Of a stretch of DNA of 21,610 bases, positions 1 to 8,485 are shown piece after piece. Under the pieces are notes generated by a model. That model ran no database searches, had not been told where the DNA came from, and saw only the letters and a program-made list of their open reading frames with translations. The DNA is from Lingula anatina. Lineage: Eukaryota; Brachiopoda; Lingulata; Lingulida; Lingulidae. The position numbers and the translations under genes were made by a program. Numbering within the stretch: the stretch's first letter is position 1; every line of letters begins with the position of its first letter. The DNA lies in NCBI RefSeq assembly GCF_001039355.2, contig NW_019775523.1:206027-227636 (forward strand), in the 5' to 3' direction.

Positions 1-60
1 GGGGGGGGGTTGTCAGTGGACATGTGGGGTGTACAACAGGTGGCTGGAGGAAATAAAGGC

Positions 61-600
61 TCTAAGACAACAGGTGTATCAATTTTAAATCATAATGGCG
101 GATTCAACCCCACCTTTGCCCGAAAAATCAATTAATAGACTGAAATTTATGCAATTTAGGGTTTTCATTGCATTGAAACTACATTATTCAGGCTATTGCT
201 TTTTTTAATATCGGAAATGACACATGCTGCCTGTACGATCATCATCTTCAGTTGGCTAGCTCACATATTTCACGAACTGTTACCTGTGGGATATGTGAAC
301 AGGAAGTGAGGAGAGAGAGAAAAAACGCATGTTTAGTCACAACACAGGTCGATCATTGTTTGAGCGTGTAGCCTTGATGGTTATTCTTGTATGTCGCATA
401 CAATGCTTGTGAATGACTTCACCCGCAGCTGGGTTTTTAACAATAGGATATTATTGCGCCTGTGCACAAATGTATTTCTGTCGGAATGCGCTGAAGCTCG
501 AAAGTGCAATATATGTAATTGTTGGAAGCGTCGCCGTGGTCTAGGTAGGTTTATGTGGGATAGATACCCTTTCTTATCAGACACGTCTTTTGCAGACAGG
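61..600. other. Outer part of left arm, no gene seen
   Basis: Matches 16799-17715 of the right arm minus two right-arm insertions. Short ORFs on both strands across 381-636 look spurious: the mirrored stretch in the right arm is broken by a 166-bp insertion at the site equivalent to 512-517. No splice pattern or known domain was recognised. Confidence 0.5.
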
Positions 601-849
601 TTAAGAGACGCATGCAGTGTTTATAGCATTCAATAAACCTCCTGGACCTTTAGGCCGACCAAGCTGTGCTAAGAATTCTGTCCGTCGATAACTGAGCATG
701 AAAATCCCCTCAGAGTTACTCCGAATACTGTCAGTTGCTGTGTTTGTCGCTATCATAGAGCGCAAATTAAATGTCTTACTCCCAAACAGGACGTCAGGTA
801 CGCTATCCGCCATGTTTTCTGGCTCCACGTGAAAGTCGGAGGCGTTCAT
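601..849 (-). CDS. Small conserved ORF, left copy (82 aa, unknown function)
   Basis: An 82-codon ORF I do not recognise. It starts MNASDFHVEP and ends NTACVS. The second Met (codon 13, ATG at 811-813 on the minus strand) has a much better start context, with A at -3 and G at +4, in the reading MADSVPDV, so the product may be 70 aa. The mirrored copy at 16550-16798 keeps the frame open and differs by only three nucleotides, all missense (S4P, L52F, F58I). There is no signal peptide, membrane segment or known motif. It could be a first coding exon, since a donor-like GTAAGA follows codons for LFG, or a chance ORF in well-conserved DNA. No obvious promoter was seen. Confidence 0.3.
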   Translation of the reverse strand: MNASDFHVEPENMADSVPDVLFGSKTFNLRSMIATNTATDSIRSNSEGIFMLSYRRTEFLAQLGRPKGPGGLLNAINTACVS

Positions 850-1126
850 TCCTCACCTAGCGACAGAATGGGCTAAAGAAAGAATGGGCTGAAGCATCAG
901 GTAAATTCTTTTTACTAACAGCATGTAGAATTTGAGGGGACTTGTAGTGTGAATTCTTGTTATCTTTGGAATAATAGGTTGCAGTTTATGGTACCGGTAG
1001 ACGCTTTTCGGCTTATTGTGACGTTATTTATGATTTGTCAACAGGAGATCAAGTGGTTTGAAAATAGCGGTAGACCTTAGGTTTTTTTTATTACATATGT
1101 AGCGTTAGGTTAACATGATTTAGTGC

Positions 1127-1128
<2 letters not shown>
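850..1128. other. Upstream of the small ORF, no gene seen
   Basis: Non-coding, mirrored at 16276-16549. It contains an imperfect tandem copy of a GAATGGGCT-type motif near 868-893. Nothing else was recognised. Confidence 0.4.

Positions 1129-1184
<56 letters not shown>
1129..1184. repeat. Compound (GT)n(GA)n microsatellite
   Basis: About 17 GT units run directly into about 11 GA units. The short flanking motif ATGATTTAGTGCA also precedes the second GT tract at 1330, so a local duplication surrounds both. In the right arm the corresponding tract (16163-16275) is much longer and more interrupted. Confidence 0.95.
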
Positions 1185-1186
<2 letters not shown>

Positions 1187-1329
1187 TTCGCATCACTAGA
1201 AAGCACAACACAATTTATTATTACCAGTAATAATTATCCTGCAGATATTATAAGTACCAGTATTAAAATATGTGGACAATATGAAGTTCAGATGAAATAT
1301 GGTGTGGTGTACATGATTTAGTGCATTTA

Positions 1330-1346
1330 TGTGTGTGTGTGTGTGT

Positions 1347-1378
<32 letters not shown>
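1330..1378. repeat. (GT)n microsatellite
   Basis: About 24 GT units with a single interruption (AT near 1350). The mirrored tract in the right arm is 15985-16023 and is shorter. Confidence 0.95.
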
Positions 1379-1382
<4 letters not shown>

Positions 1383-1673
1383 TTATCATCAGTAGTAACC
1401 ATATACATAGGCAGATACTAGTATAACACAATATAAGATGGATCATTAATATTCATATGTGGAAGTTTAAAACATTTCTTTTGAATATAGTAGAATGCAC
1501 AAGGAACATTATATTTGTTCAAATTTAAAAATAAATTAGAAAATTAAAAATAAACAATTACCTGAATAACAGTTATAATAATAGAATAGGAAGGTAACAT
1601 GTTTTTTTTACTTTCAGATGAGTATACCCCGAACCTTTCCCAGGCCTAATTCATACAATGGGATTTGTATAAT
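1379..1673. other. AT-rich upstream DNA, no gene seen
   Basis: AT-rich intergenic DNA before the upstream tandem repeat, mirrored at 15694-15984. No ORF or known element was recognised. Confidence 0.4.
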
Positions 1674-1757
1674 GTAGTTGGGCATCTTCGTCAAGAAAGA
1701 TTAATATAAAAGCCGGTCACCTATTTCGAAAGTTGGATATCGTCGTCTACTGGATAA
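1674..1757 (+). repeat. Upstream tandem repeat, left copy (about 1.5 units)
   Basis: One full unit of about 54 bp (1674-1727) plus a partial second unit that begins with AGTTGGATATCGTCGTC. The unit carries an internal TATAAAAG-like stretch. The right arm has four units at 15488-15693, so the array changed copy number between arms. It lies about 200-280 bp upstream of the fucosyltransferase start codon. Confidence 0.8.
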
Positions 1758-1856
1758 AGGACACTTGGGAAGATTATCAATTCACTCTATAGGTTAAGTT
1801 TATCAAACGTGATGAGTTTCATTTGTTAGTCATTGCAAATCATAGCATATCATGTC

Positions 1857-1865
1857 TATAAAAAG
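1857..1865 (+). promoter_or_regulatory. Candidate TATA box of left fucosyltransferase
   Basis: TATAAAAAG lies 97 bases before the start codon and is preserved in the mirrored copy. A transcription start about 30 bases downstream would give a short leader of roughly 65 bases. The 104 bases from here to the ATG differ at only about four positions between arms. The alternative is that CTGTCCAG just before the ATG is a 3' splice site and the true promoter is further upstream. Confidence 0.45.
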
Positions 1866-1932
1866 AATATCCCTGTACAAAGTCGAACAACAAACATCTG
1901 AGGCATTTGCGGCATTCATCGTACTGGTACTT

Positions 1933-1938
1933 ATGTAG
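1933..1938 (+). promoter_or_regulatory. Start-stop upstream element (ATG TAG), left
   Basis: An ATG directly followed by TAG sits 15 bases before the main start codon. It is the only upstream ATG after the candidate TATA box and is identical in the mirrored copy. Start-stop elements are known to stall or divert initiating ribosomes. Its own start context is weak (C at -3). Whether it lies in the transcript depends on the unproven transcription start. Confidence 0.35.
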
Positions 1939-1953
1939 ATCTTCTGTCCAGCC

Positions 1954-3168
1954 ATGACAATTAATATGAAGATAGTGTTACAAAACGGCTTGATTACAAT
2001 CATCGTATCCGCACTCCTCTTTGGGATGCTTCTTTTAACAGAAACCTATAAAACCGTAACTTTTTCAAAGTTTATTTTACCACAGGCCATCTACGTAAAT
2101 CATGACAAGAACGGATTTAAAAAAAGTCCAACGTTTTCAGGGAACAAAACAAAGATTTCAGAGGCACCAAAGGACGCTAAACTTATTTTATATTGGATTC
2201 CCAGTTCTTCTGGTTTTGACTACTTCGGGTTGAAAAGATATCACACCTCATTCGAGGGCTTGAAGTGTCCCGTGGGTAACTGTAAGGTGACGGAGGATAA
2301 GAGTGCTGCCTATGATGCCGATGCCATCATTTTCATGGGTCCGGCGTTAGGTAAAAAACCGGTAAAACGGAACCCCAAAACAAGGTGGATATGGACCAAT
2401 CACGAGAGTCCATGTCACACGTACTTATCCAATGATTGGACGTTCAACTGGACGATGACTTACAGGATGGACAGTGACATCTACAGTCCATACGGATTTC
2501 CCATACTGGACAAAAAACATGATGAAACCAAGAAAAGGGACTTTCTGTCAGTTGCCAGGAGCAAAACTAAATTAGCGGCCTGGGCAGTCAGCAATTGTAA
2601 TGCTCCAAGTCGACGTATGGAATATGTGAAGGAATTACAGAAATATATGAGCGTGGACATTTATGGGAGTTGCGGGCCATTTAAATGTGGACGCGACAGG
2701 GAAGCTAAATGTGATGATATGTTTAACAAAACGTACAAATTTTATTTGTCTTTTGAAAATAGTTTTGCTACGGATTATGTCACAGAAAAATTATATAAAA
2801 TCCTCCCATTGGACGTTATCCCGGTCACACGTTCAGGTGCCAACTACACGCGTCTAGGCATCCCTCCGTCCTGGCACATAGACACACACGACTTTAAGTC
2901 TCCCAAAGAGCTGGCACGCAGGCTGAAAGGACTAGATAAAGACGACGTTGAATATGCCAAGTTGTTGCAATCAAAGGCTGGTATCCAAGTCTCTTATTGG
3001 ATTCGTGCTTATTGTAATATTTGTGCCAAGCTTCACTCTCCAACGGAACCAGTGAAATCCTACAGCGCCCAGGATATACGTAGTTGGTACGGCACATGCA
3101 AACCCCCTGATGATCTGCGGTTTATGACTCGAAGCAGGCGGAGTATAGACGATAACTTCATTATGTGA
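1954..3168 (+). CDS. GT10 alpha-1,3-fucosyltransferase, left copy
   Basis: Predicted type II membrane glycosyltransferase that moves fucose from GDP-fucose to GlcNAc on glycans, probably in the Golgi. Intronless, 404 codons, a normal length for the family. A short cytosolic tail is followed by a membrane anchor at about residues 8-29 and a stem to about 70. Family motifs follow in order: NHESP (149-153), FNWTMTYRMDSDI with PYG (164-181), KTKLAAWAVSNC (204-215), VDIYGSCG (234-241), and the donor-binding FENSFATDYVTEKLY (267-281). A CxxC pair lies at 354-357. Four N-glycosylation sequons start at N64, N165, N258 and N297. The start codon has G at -3. There is no AATAAA until 5054, only a variant TATAAA near 3219, so the 3' UTR may enter the 30-bp satellite. 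Acceptor specificity (Lewis type or core) cannot be read from sequence. Confidence 0.93.
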   Translation: MTINMKIVLQNGLITIIVSALLFGMLLLTETYKTVTFSKFILPQAIYVNHDKNGFKKSPTFSGNKTKISEAPKDAKLILYWIPSSSGFDYFGLKRYHTSFEGLKCPVGNCKVTEDKSAAYDADAIIFMGPALGKKPVKRNPKTRWIWTNHESPCHTYLSNDWTFNWTMTYRMDSDIYSPYGFPILDKKHDETKKRDFLSVARSKTKLAAWAVSNCNAPSRRMEYVKELQKYMSVDIYGSCGPFKCGRDREAKCDDMFNKTYKFYLSFENSFATDYVTEKLYKILPLDVIPVTRSGANYTRLGIPPSWHIDTHDFKSPKELARRLKGLDKDDVEYAKLLQSKAGIQVSYWIRAYCNICAKLHSPTEPVKSYSAQDIRSWYGTCKPPDDLRFMTRSRRSIDDNFIM

Positions 3169-3260
3169 GGAACGGACGTTTTATCAGCAAAAAGTATAGT
3201 ACCTGTACGTCTTGTCGTTATAAAACACACACATCAAGGCATGTTCAGAAAACAGCAAGT

Positions 3261-4311
3261 AGTTTGCTACAATGTAACCATTTTAAGAGCAGTTTGTTAC
3301 GGAGTAACCATTTTATGTGCAGTTTGTTACAAAGTAATCATTTTAAGAAGAGTTTGTTACAAAGTTATCATTTAAAGAGTGGTTTGTTACAAAGTAATTA
3401 TTTTAAGAGCAGTTTGTTACAAAGTTATCATTTTAAGAGCAGTTTGTTGCAAAATGATCAAATTACGAGCATTTTGTTACAAAGTATTCATTTTACGTGC
3501 GGTTTGTTACAAAGTAATTATTTTAAGAGCAGTCTGTTACAAAATAATCAAATTACGAGCAGTTTGTTACAAAGTAATCATTTTACCTGTGGTTTGTTAC
3601 AAAGTAATCATTTTACCTTCGGTTTGTTACAAAGTAATTATTTTAAGAGCAGTTAGTTACAAAGTTATCATTTTAAGAGCAGTTTGTTACAAAATAATCA
3701 AATTACGAGCAGTTTGTTACAAAGTATTCATTTTACGTGCGGTTTGTTACAAAGTAATTCTTTTAAGAGCAGTTTGGTACGAAATAATCAAATTACGAGC
3801 AGTTTGTTACAAAGTAATCATTTTACGTGCAGTTTGTTACAAAGTAATCAAATTGCGAGCAGTTTGTTACAAAGTATTCATTTTACGTGCGGTTTGTTAC
3901 AAAGTAATCATTTCAAGAGCAGATTGTTACAAAGTAATCATTTAACATGCAGTTTGTTACAAAGTAATCATTTTAAGAGCAGTTTGTTACAAAGGAATCA
4001 TTTTAAGAAGAGTTTGTTGCAAAGTATTCATTTTTCGTGCGGTTTGTTACAAAGTAATTATTTTAACAGCAGTCTGTTACAAAATAATCAAATTACGAGC
4101 AGTTTGTTACAAAGTATTCATTTTACGTGCGGTTTGTTTCAAAGTAATTATTTTAAGAGCAGTCTGTTACAAAATAATCAAATTACGAGCAGTTTGTTAC
4201 AAAAGTGATCATTTTACCTGCGGTTTGTTACAAAGTAATCATAACACGAGCAGTTTGTTATGAAATAACCATATTACGAGCGGTTTGTTACATACTAACT
4301 ACATAACGTCA
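3261..4311. repeat. 30-bp minisatellite, left array (about 35 units)
   Basis: About 35 tandem units of 30 bp begin 92 bases after the fucosyltransferase stop codon. The typical unit is AGTTTGTTACAAAGTAATCA followed by TTTTAAGAGC. Several variant units (endings AAATTACGAGC, TTTTACGTGC, TTTTACCTGC) recur in mixed order, suggesting repeated block duplication. Each unit carries the dyad TTACAAAGTAA. Because 30 is a multiple of three, long open frames with 10-residue repeats arise in several frames; these look like a by-product of the period, not genes. The right array at 12781-13981 is about five units longer. Confidence 0.95.
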
Positions 4312-4399
4312 GTGTTGGAGGGACATGTGAGTGAAGAAGCAGGGGCCTGTTTCACGAAGCAGTCGTTAGTTAGCGAACGGTCGTTAGCCTCTTCTTATA

Positions 4400-4705
4400 G
4401 TGAGGAATAACGACAACAGTCTGGAGCTTTCGAACGTTTATTCACCGACTCCCGCTTCATACAACTTCACAAATATTTATACTCAATTTCTCCGTACTGA
4501 TCAAGCATTTACTTGTTTTCTTTTCCATTGTCTTTGCGTGATTACGCAATATTTTCCATTCGCATGTTGCAAGTCACCATGCAACATTTCCTTATTAGGT
4601 AATCCCCAAGAGACTTGTTTTCAATTAAAGATAACTGAAATATTACTTGGATTACTCATACTTGGACCTTATCCAAAACTCAGTTATCATGTGATAAATA
4701 GATGA
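4400..4705 (+). CDS. Hypothetical 101-aa ORF inside transposon, left
   Basis: An open frame starting MRNNDNSLEL lies between the satellite and the nested element. The mirrored copy at 12387-12692 keeps the same length with about four residue changes. It is cysteine- and aromatic-rich with no recognised domain or signal. It lies wholly inside a non-autonomous repeat and has no visible promoter, so I regard it as probably non-coding. Confidence 0.12.
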   Translation: MRNNDNSLELSNVYSPTPASYNFTNIYTQFLRTDQAFTCFLFHCLCVITQYFPFACCKSPCNISLLGNPQETCFQLKITEILLGLLILGPYPKLSYHVINR

Positions 4706-4937
4706 TCAAAATTAAAATATGTTATGAAATTAACCAATCACATTAACTGTTACTGACTTTGACCTTTTCCATCTTTTTCTGACACTAAAAACATGTTCTA
4801 CACTTGTTGACTCTTGGAGAAACTTAACTTACACTCAATAACTCTTTGTCCCTTTTACTTTTTTGATTCCGCTTTAATTGTTATCTGTAATTAGTGAAAG
4901 TGTAAGTAATTTGCTTTACAACACTCGCTAGTTATGA

Positions 4938-5464
4938 GTGCCGTTTCACGAAGATATCGCTAGTTCTCTTGCTCGTTATTGTGTTGTTGTTACCATGGAT
5001 ATTTAACGACTGGTCAGACCAGTCGCTAATTTCAGAGTTTCATCGTAATGCGTAATAAATGAAACAGAAAGGTTGCTTAGTCACCGTTTTCTGTCATTTG
5101 TATGCCATGCAGCGTTTGCCTTTCTTGCCTTCGTGCCGGAAGACGGCAACGTAGACATCACGTTTTCTTCAGAGGCAAAATTTATTATAACATATGAACG
5201 ATGATGCAATTTAAGAAAGGTCTTACTTGTCTGTTGTGATGGGAAAAACGGTGAAGAGGGCAGTGGAGATCCTTTACGACAACCTCAAACCAGACGTTCA
5301 TTTGCTATTTCAACCGCCAACCTTTACAGAGTTACATTTATGACACTTCTTACGAAAGAGTCCCACTTCAGGTAGACTGTTTACGGTGAGTAACGAGAAA
5401 ACTAGGAACCGAACTTAACAACAGAACTTAGCGATGGGTTAACGAAAGCTTCGTGAAACACCAC
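4938..5464. mobile_element. Nested inverted-repeat element, left
   Basis: The ends are GTGCCGTTTCACGAAG (from 4938) and CTTCGTGAAACACCAC (to 5464), sharing the GTTTCACGAAG core with the outer element. The interior includes a perfect 19-base palindrome at 5007-5025 and no transposase. The mirrored copy is 11620-12152. Confidence 0.5.
5007..5025. repeat. Perfect 19-base palindrome, left
   Basis: CGACTGGTC, one central base, then GACCAGTCG. The nine-base arms are perfect. It is retained at 12065-12083 with a different central base. Confidence 0.85.
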
Positions 5465-5471
5465 ACGAAAA

Positions 5472-5494
5472 TCGCTAACTTTTCTCGTTAGCGA
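5472..5494. repeat. TCGCTAAC/GTTAGCGA hairpin
   Basis: An eight-base perfect stem (5472-5479 and 5487-5494) with a seven-base loop lies just outside the nested element. TTAGC/GCTAA words recur throughout this transposon family. It is also present in the right arm near 11590-11612. Confidence 0.6.
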
Positions 5495-5526
5495 GATAGT
5501 TCTGTCGTTAGTTATTCTAACTAATA

Positions 5527-6869
5527 CCCCCGTCACACTTAATCGGAATCAGCAGGAATCAAGAAGAATGAGGCTGAATGAAGAAGTTTAAAAATTCGCA
5601 CCACATTCGGGAAAAAAGTTCAAATTGATCTTAATTCTTGTAAGAGTATCGTTGGAATACTCAGAATGCGCTTGAATTCGCCTGGAATGATAAGTGCACT
5701 TTCGGCTGTATTAGCCTCAAATGCAGTTCGAATGTAGTTGGAAAACTAGGAATATCTATAATGCTGTCAGAAGGCAGTATGAATATTTAGAATATACTTT
5801 GAATGGCGTACTAGTGTAGTTCGATTGCTGGCAAAATTAATATTTCAGCTCATCCGAGGCACATTCGAAACATTCTGGCGGGATTTTATACCCCCGTCAC
5901 ACTAGAGGCGGAATGATTAAGAATGGCGTCGGAAATACAATTCTTTGTGCATTCCTGGATATTCGAAGAGCATTCTAAAAATTCCGAGTGCATTCCAAAT
6001 ATTTTTACACATTCTTGTGGCCGGCTCGAATGTTTTTGTCATGTCAAAAACTTTTGAAGTGCATTCCAACTGGAAAATTATCGAATGGCATTTGAACAGT
6101 ATTCTAACTGCACTATGACTGCATTCTAAATATTCTCAGGGCATTCTGACAGCGTTCGAAACATTCTGATCAGTTACCATTCCAGTGGCGTTATTTATAC
6201 AGTCTGGGCATCGTGTTACATTCTAAACATGTTAGAAAGTAATTTTAAGTATTATAGGTATTTCAGCTGCATTCTGTTTGAATTCTTTATAATTCAAACA
6301 ATCATTGGCAGCCATACCGGGAGCATTTTGATTGCATTTGAGTTTGCTTCGTATATCATTCGAGGCACCTTCTTACATACTTCAGCCTGTATTCGGCAAG
6401 CAGTCAAACCACACTCGAACGGCATTTGAATTTCATTCGGAATATTCTGACTGCATTCTAACAATATTCGCAAATTCCCCACCCGGTTATGGCACGAATT
6501 TTCAATTAATTTATTCTGGCTGGTTCTGTTTGATTCCTACTGGTTCCAGATAAATGTGACGGGGGCCTTAAGTCACGTGCCAGTTCGAATATCCCTCGTA
6601 TGTGATCAGAATGTTTCGAATGTTGCCAGAATGCAGTGAGAATATTTAAAATGCAGTCATAGTGTAGTTAGAATACTATTAAAATTCCATTCAATAATTT
6701 TCCACTTGGAATGCACTTCGAAAGTTTTTAACATTCGGGCCGACCACAATAATGGGTAAAAATATTTGAAATGCACTCGGAATTTTTAGAATGCTCTTTG
6801 AATATCCAGGAATGCACAAAGAATTGTCTTTCCGACGGCATTCTTGCTCATTCTGCCTCTAGTGTGACA
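5527..6869. mobile_element. MITE-like element with GTCACACT ends, left (interrupted)
   Basis: The left end CCCCCGTCACACTTAATCGG at 5527 pairs with a decayed right end CCTCTAGTGTGAC at about 6856-6869. The interior is dense in CATTC/GAATG words that switch strand along its length. A second member of the same family (5891-6565) sits inside in the opposite orientation. In the right arm the element is much shorter (11119-11557). Confidence 0.55.
5891..6565. mobile_element. Complete GTCACACT-family element nested inside
   Basis: The ends are CCCCCGTCACACTAGAGGCG at 5891 and AAATGTGACGGGGG up to 6565, giving 675 bp with no transposase. Its CTAGAGGC-type end lies to the left, whereas the host element has that end to the right, so it is inverted relative to its host. 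It is absent from the right arm. Confidence 0.55.
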
Positions 6870-6900
6870 GCTTCATGAAACGGGCCCCAGGATATCTGAA

Positions 6901-7705
6901 GGACCATTCCCAGACCCTATTGTGCTAACTGTGTATCAATCTATCTCCAAGGGGATTCTCACTAAATGGTAAGCAACTTAAGCGGCTTTGATGTCTGTCA
7001 CGCTTCTGAAGCTGCTAGGGGTAACTAATTATCGTTTAGCAGCTTCAGTATGCGTGTCAGACATCTAAGCTTACGCTTAAGCTTAAGCTGAAAGCGATTT
7101 AGCGAGAAACTCCTCGGAGATGGATCGACCCTGTTAGATCGATTTAGGTAAGGGAACCACACACACAAGGCATGTTCAGAAAGCAGCGAGCAGTTTGTTA
7201 CAATTTAACCATATTAAGAGCAGTTCGTTACAAGATAATCAAATTACGAGAAGTTTCTTACAAAGTAATCAAATTACGAGCGGTTTGTTACAAAGTAATC
7301 ATTTTAAATCTCAGGGACAAAATATGGCTTTTGTTTCCTGTCAGGTTTAGAAAACACAAGGAGAAGAAATTCACCGACCCGGTGTAATGGAACAGAGGGT
7401 GTGTGTTGCAGAAAACCCGCCCTCCATTTAGTAAAAACGGTTAGGGTTAGACTGGGTTCCCATACCTAGATCGATCTAACAGGATTGAGCCATCCCCAAG
7501 GGATATCTCGCTAAATTGCTTTCAGTTAAAGCTGCTTAGATGTCTGCCTCGCTTACCGAAGCTGCAAAACGATAATTAATTACTCCCTAGCAGATTCAGT
7601 AGGCATGGCAGAGATGTAACCAGCTTTTGTTGATTGCAATTTAGCGAGAATTCCCTTGGAGATAGATAGATCCACAGTCATTACGACAGGGTCTCGGAAT
7701 GGCCT
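6901..7705. mobile_element. Compound foldback element, left
   Basis: Long inverted repeats of about 250 bp (6901-7157 and 7456-7705) flank a core of about 300 bp. Each repeat is itself a hairpin: CTATCTCC...CTCACTAAAT pairs with ATTTAGCGAG...GGAGAT inside the left repeat (6937-7125), and the same pattern recurs at 7490-7675. A perfect internal stem GAAGCTGCTA/TAGCAGCTTC lies near 7007-7047. The core carries four 30-bp satellite units and a GGTTAGGGTTAG stretch. No transposase is present. The mirrored copy is 10289-11082, and a third relative lies at about 18816-19265. Confidence 0.65.
7192..7305. repeat. Short 30-bp satellite block in foldback core, left
   Basis: About four units of the same 30-bp satellite found beside the fucosyltransferase gene. 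It is preceded by the same flank, CAAGGCATGTTCAGAAA, that precedes the long array at 3261. The short block is therefore a second copy of the same locus type, not a coincidence of simple sequence. Confidence 0.85.
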
Positions 7706-7799
7706 GACCTAATTAGTGGGTCAAAATCTAGGGCGAGGTTTCCTGTAAAAATAAATGGACAGCGGACTCTCATATAAGTGTTGTAATCGTTGCTATCAC

Positions 7800-8129
7800 T
7801 AATTGGTCTTATTTAACTTTTAAGATAAAACTTTCGTGTAATGTTAAGATAATTTGCGACCACTACATTGGATATAAAAACCAGGCAACAGCCTGGAAAT
7901 AATCAGAGTATAGTTTTTATAATGAAGCTGTGGTGTTGTTACTTTTCTCTCCGGGCATAACCCAAGTCGGGGAATACTGTATCGAACCATAAAACTTCAG
8001 TAGACGGAATAGAGCTCTTTGAGTAAAATATACCCCGCGGTATCTTTAAGAACTCAATACAAAAAGGGCGTAATAAAGTGAGATTTAGTTATTAGTAATT
8101 GCTACACGAAAGTTAAATAGGACCAATTA
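7800..8129. mobile_element. Short inverted-repeat element, left
   Basis: The ends are AATTGGTCTTATTTAACTTT at 7801 and a complementary AAAGTTAAATAGGACCAATT to 8128, with TTTCGTGTA also mirrored internally. It is about 330 bp. The interior has GATATAAAAA followed by the hairpin CCAGGC-AACA-GCCTGG (7881-7896), then AATAAA near 8071, so an LTR-derived origin is also possible. There is no coding content. The mirrored copy is 9865-10194. Confidence 0.45.
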
Positions 8130-8485
8130 AAGTTACAATACCAATATGAGCCGCGTGCCCATGGCCGGGACTCAATTAAAATCAATTAATATTTTATCAG
8201 AAATTTTCTGCGATCTGCACACGGGGGACACTCTGTCACGTTACACCAGTGTAAAAGGAATGGTAGTCCTAGTAACGCAAGTATTTGTAACTAGTTTAAT
8301 CTACGGCTTGGGCTTCGAAAACTAAGATGAACGCAAGCGAGCTACGAGTGAAAAATTTTATCCTTTTGTTCCAAGCGCAGGTGACAGGAATGGGAAACAA
8401 CTTACCACAGTCCAGTCACACTTAGAAAAGACTTTGCTAACAGCCTAAGTGAATTTTATGTGACCAAAATTGCACATTTGAAGAT
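8130..8485. other. Innermost left arm, no gene seen
   Basis: Nearly identical to the right arm (one difference in about 300 bases). It contains a 59-codon ORF from 8148 with no recognised domain. No element ends were found. Confidence 0.4.

Larger units (their letters stand above)
4342..6888. mobile_element. Outer inverted-repeat element, left (nest of transposons)
   Basis: Nineteen-base terminal inverted repeats with two mismatches lie at 4342-4360 (GGGGCCTGTTTCACGAAGC) and 6870-6888 (GCTTCATGAAACGGGCCCC). It encloses a second element with the same end motif (4938-5464) and a pair of nested elements with CCCCCGTCACACT ends (5527-6869). No transposase was seen, so it is non-autonomous. No clear target duplication was found. 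The counterpart is 11098-12750. Confidence 0.6.
1..8485. repeat. Left arm of giant inverted repeat
   Basis: This whole stretch reappears in reverse complement at 9509-17775. The inner edge is sharp: the motif ending AAGAT at 8481-8485 is mirrored by ATCTT from 9509, and the sequences then diverge. Homology is still present at base 1, where a G tract pairs with the C tract near 17767-17777, so the true outer end may lie outside the window. Gene order is mirrored exactly. Identity is very high next to the spacer (one difference in about 300 bases around 8150-8485) and lower in the fucosyltransferase gene (about 96 percent). Large indels relative to the other arm lie at 5727-6629, in the 30-bp satellite and upstream of the gene. 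Confidence 0.95.

Noticed and set aside
2894-3097. ORFs antisense to the fucosyltransferase genes (also 14139-14342)
   Set aside because: Shadows of the real coding strand; they match nothing and shift with it.
7172-7387. 71-codon ORF in the foldback core (also 10607-10822)
   Set aside because: Made mostly of the 30-bp satellite, so openness follows from the period.
7439-7450. GGTTAGGGTTAG as an interstitial telomere
   Set aside because: Only two units, and the same word recurs at fixed position in the third foldback copy, so it belongs to that element.
7800-8129. Solo LTR
   Set aside because: A TATA-like box and AATAAA are present, but clear TG...CA ends and a target duplication were not found; the inverted ends favour a MITE.
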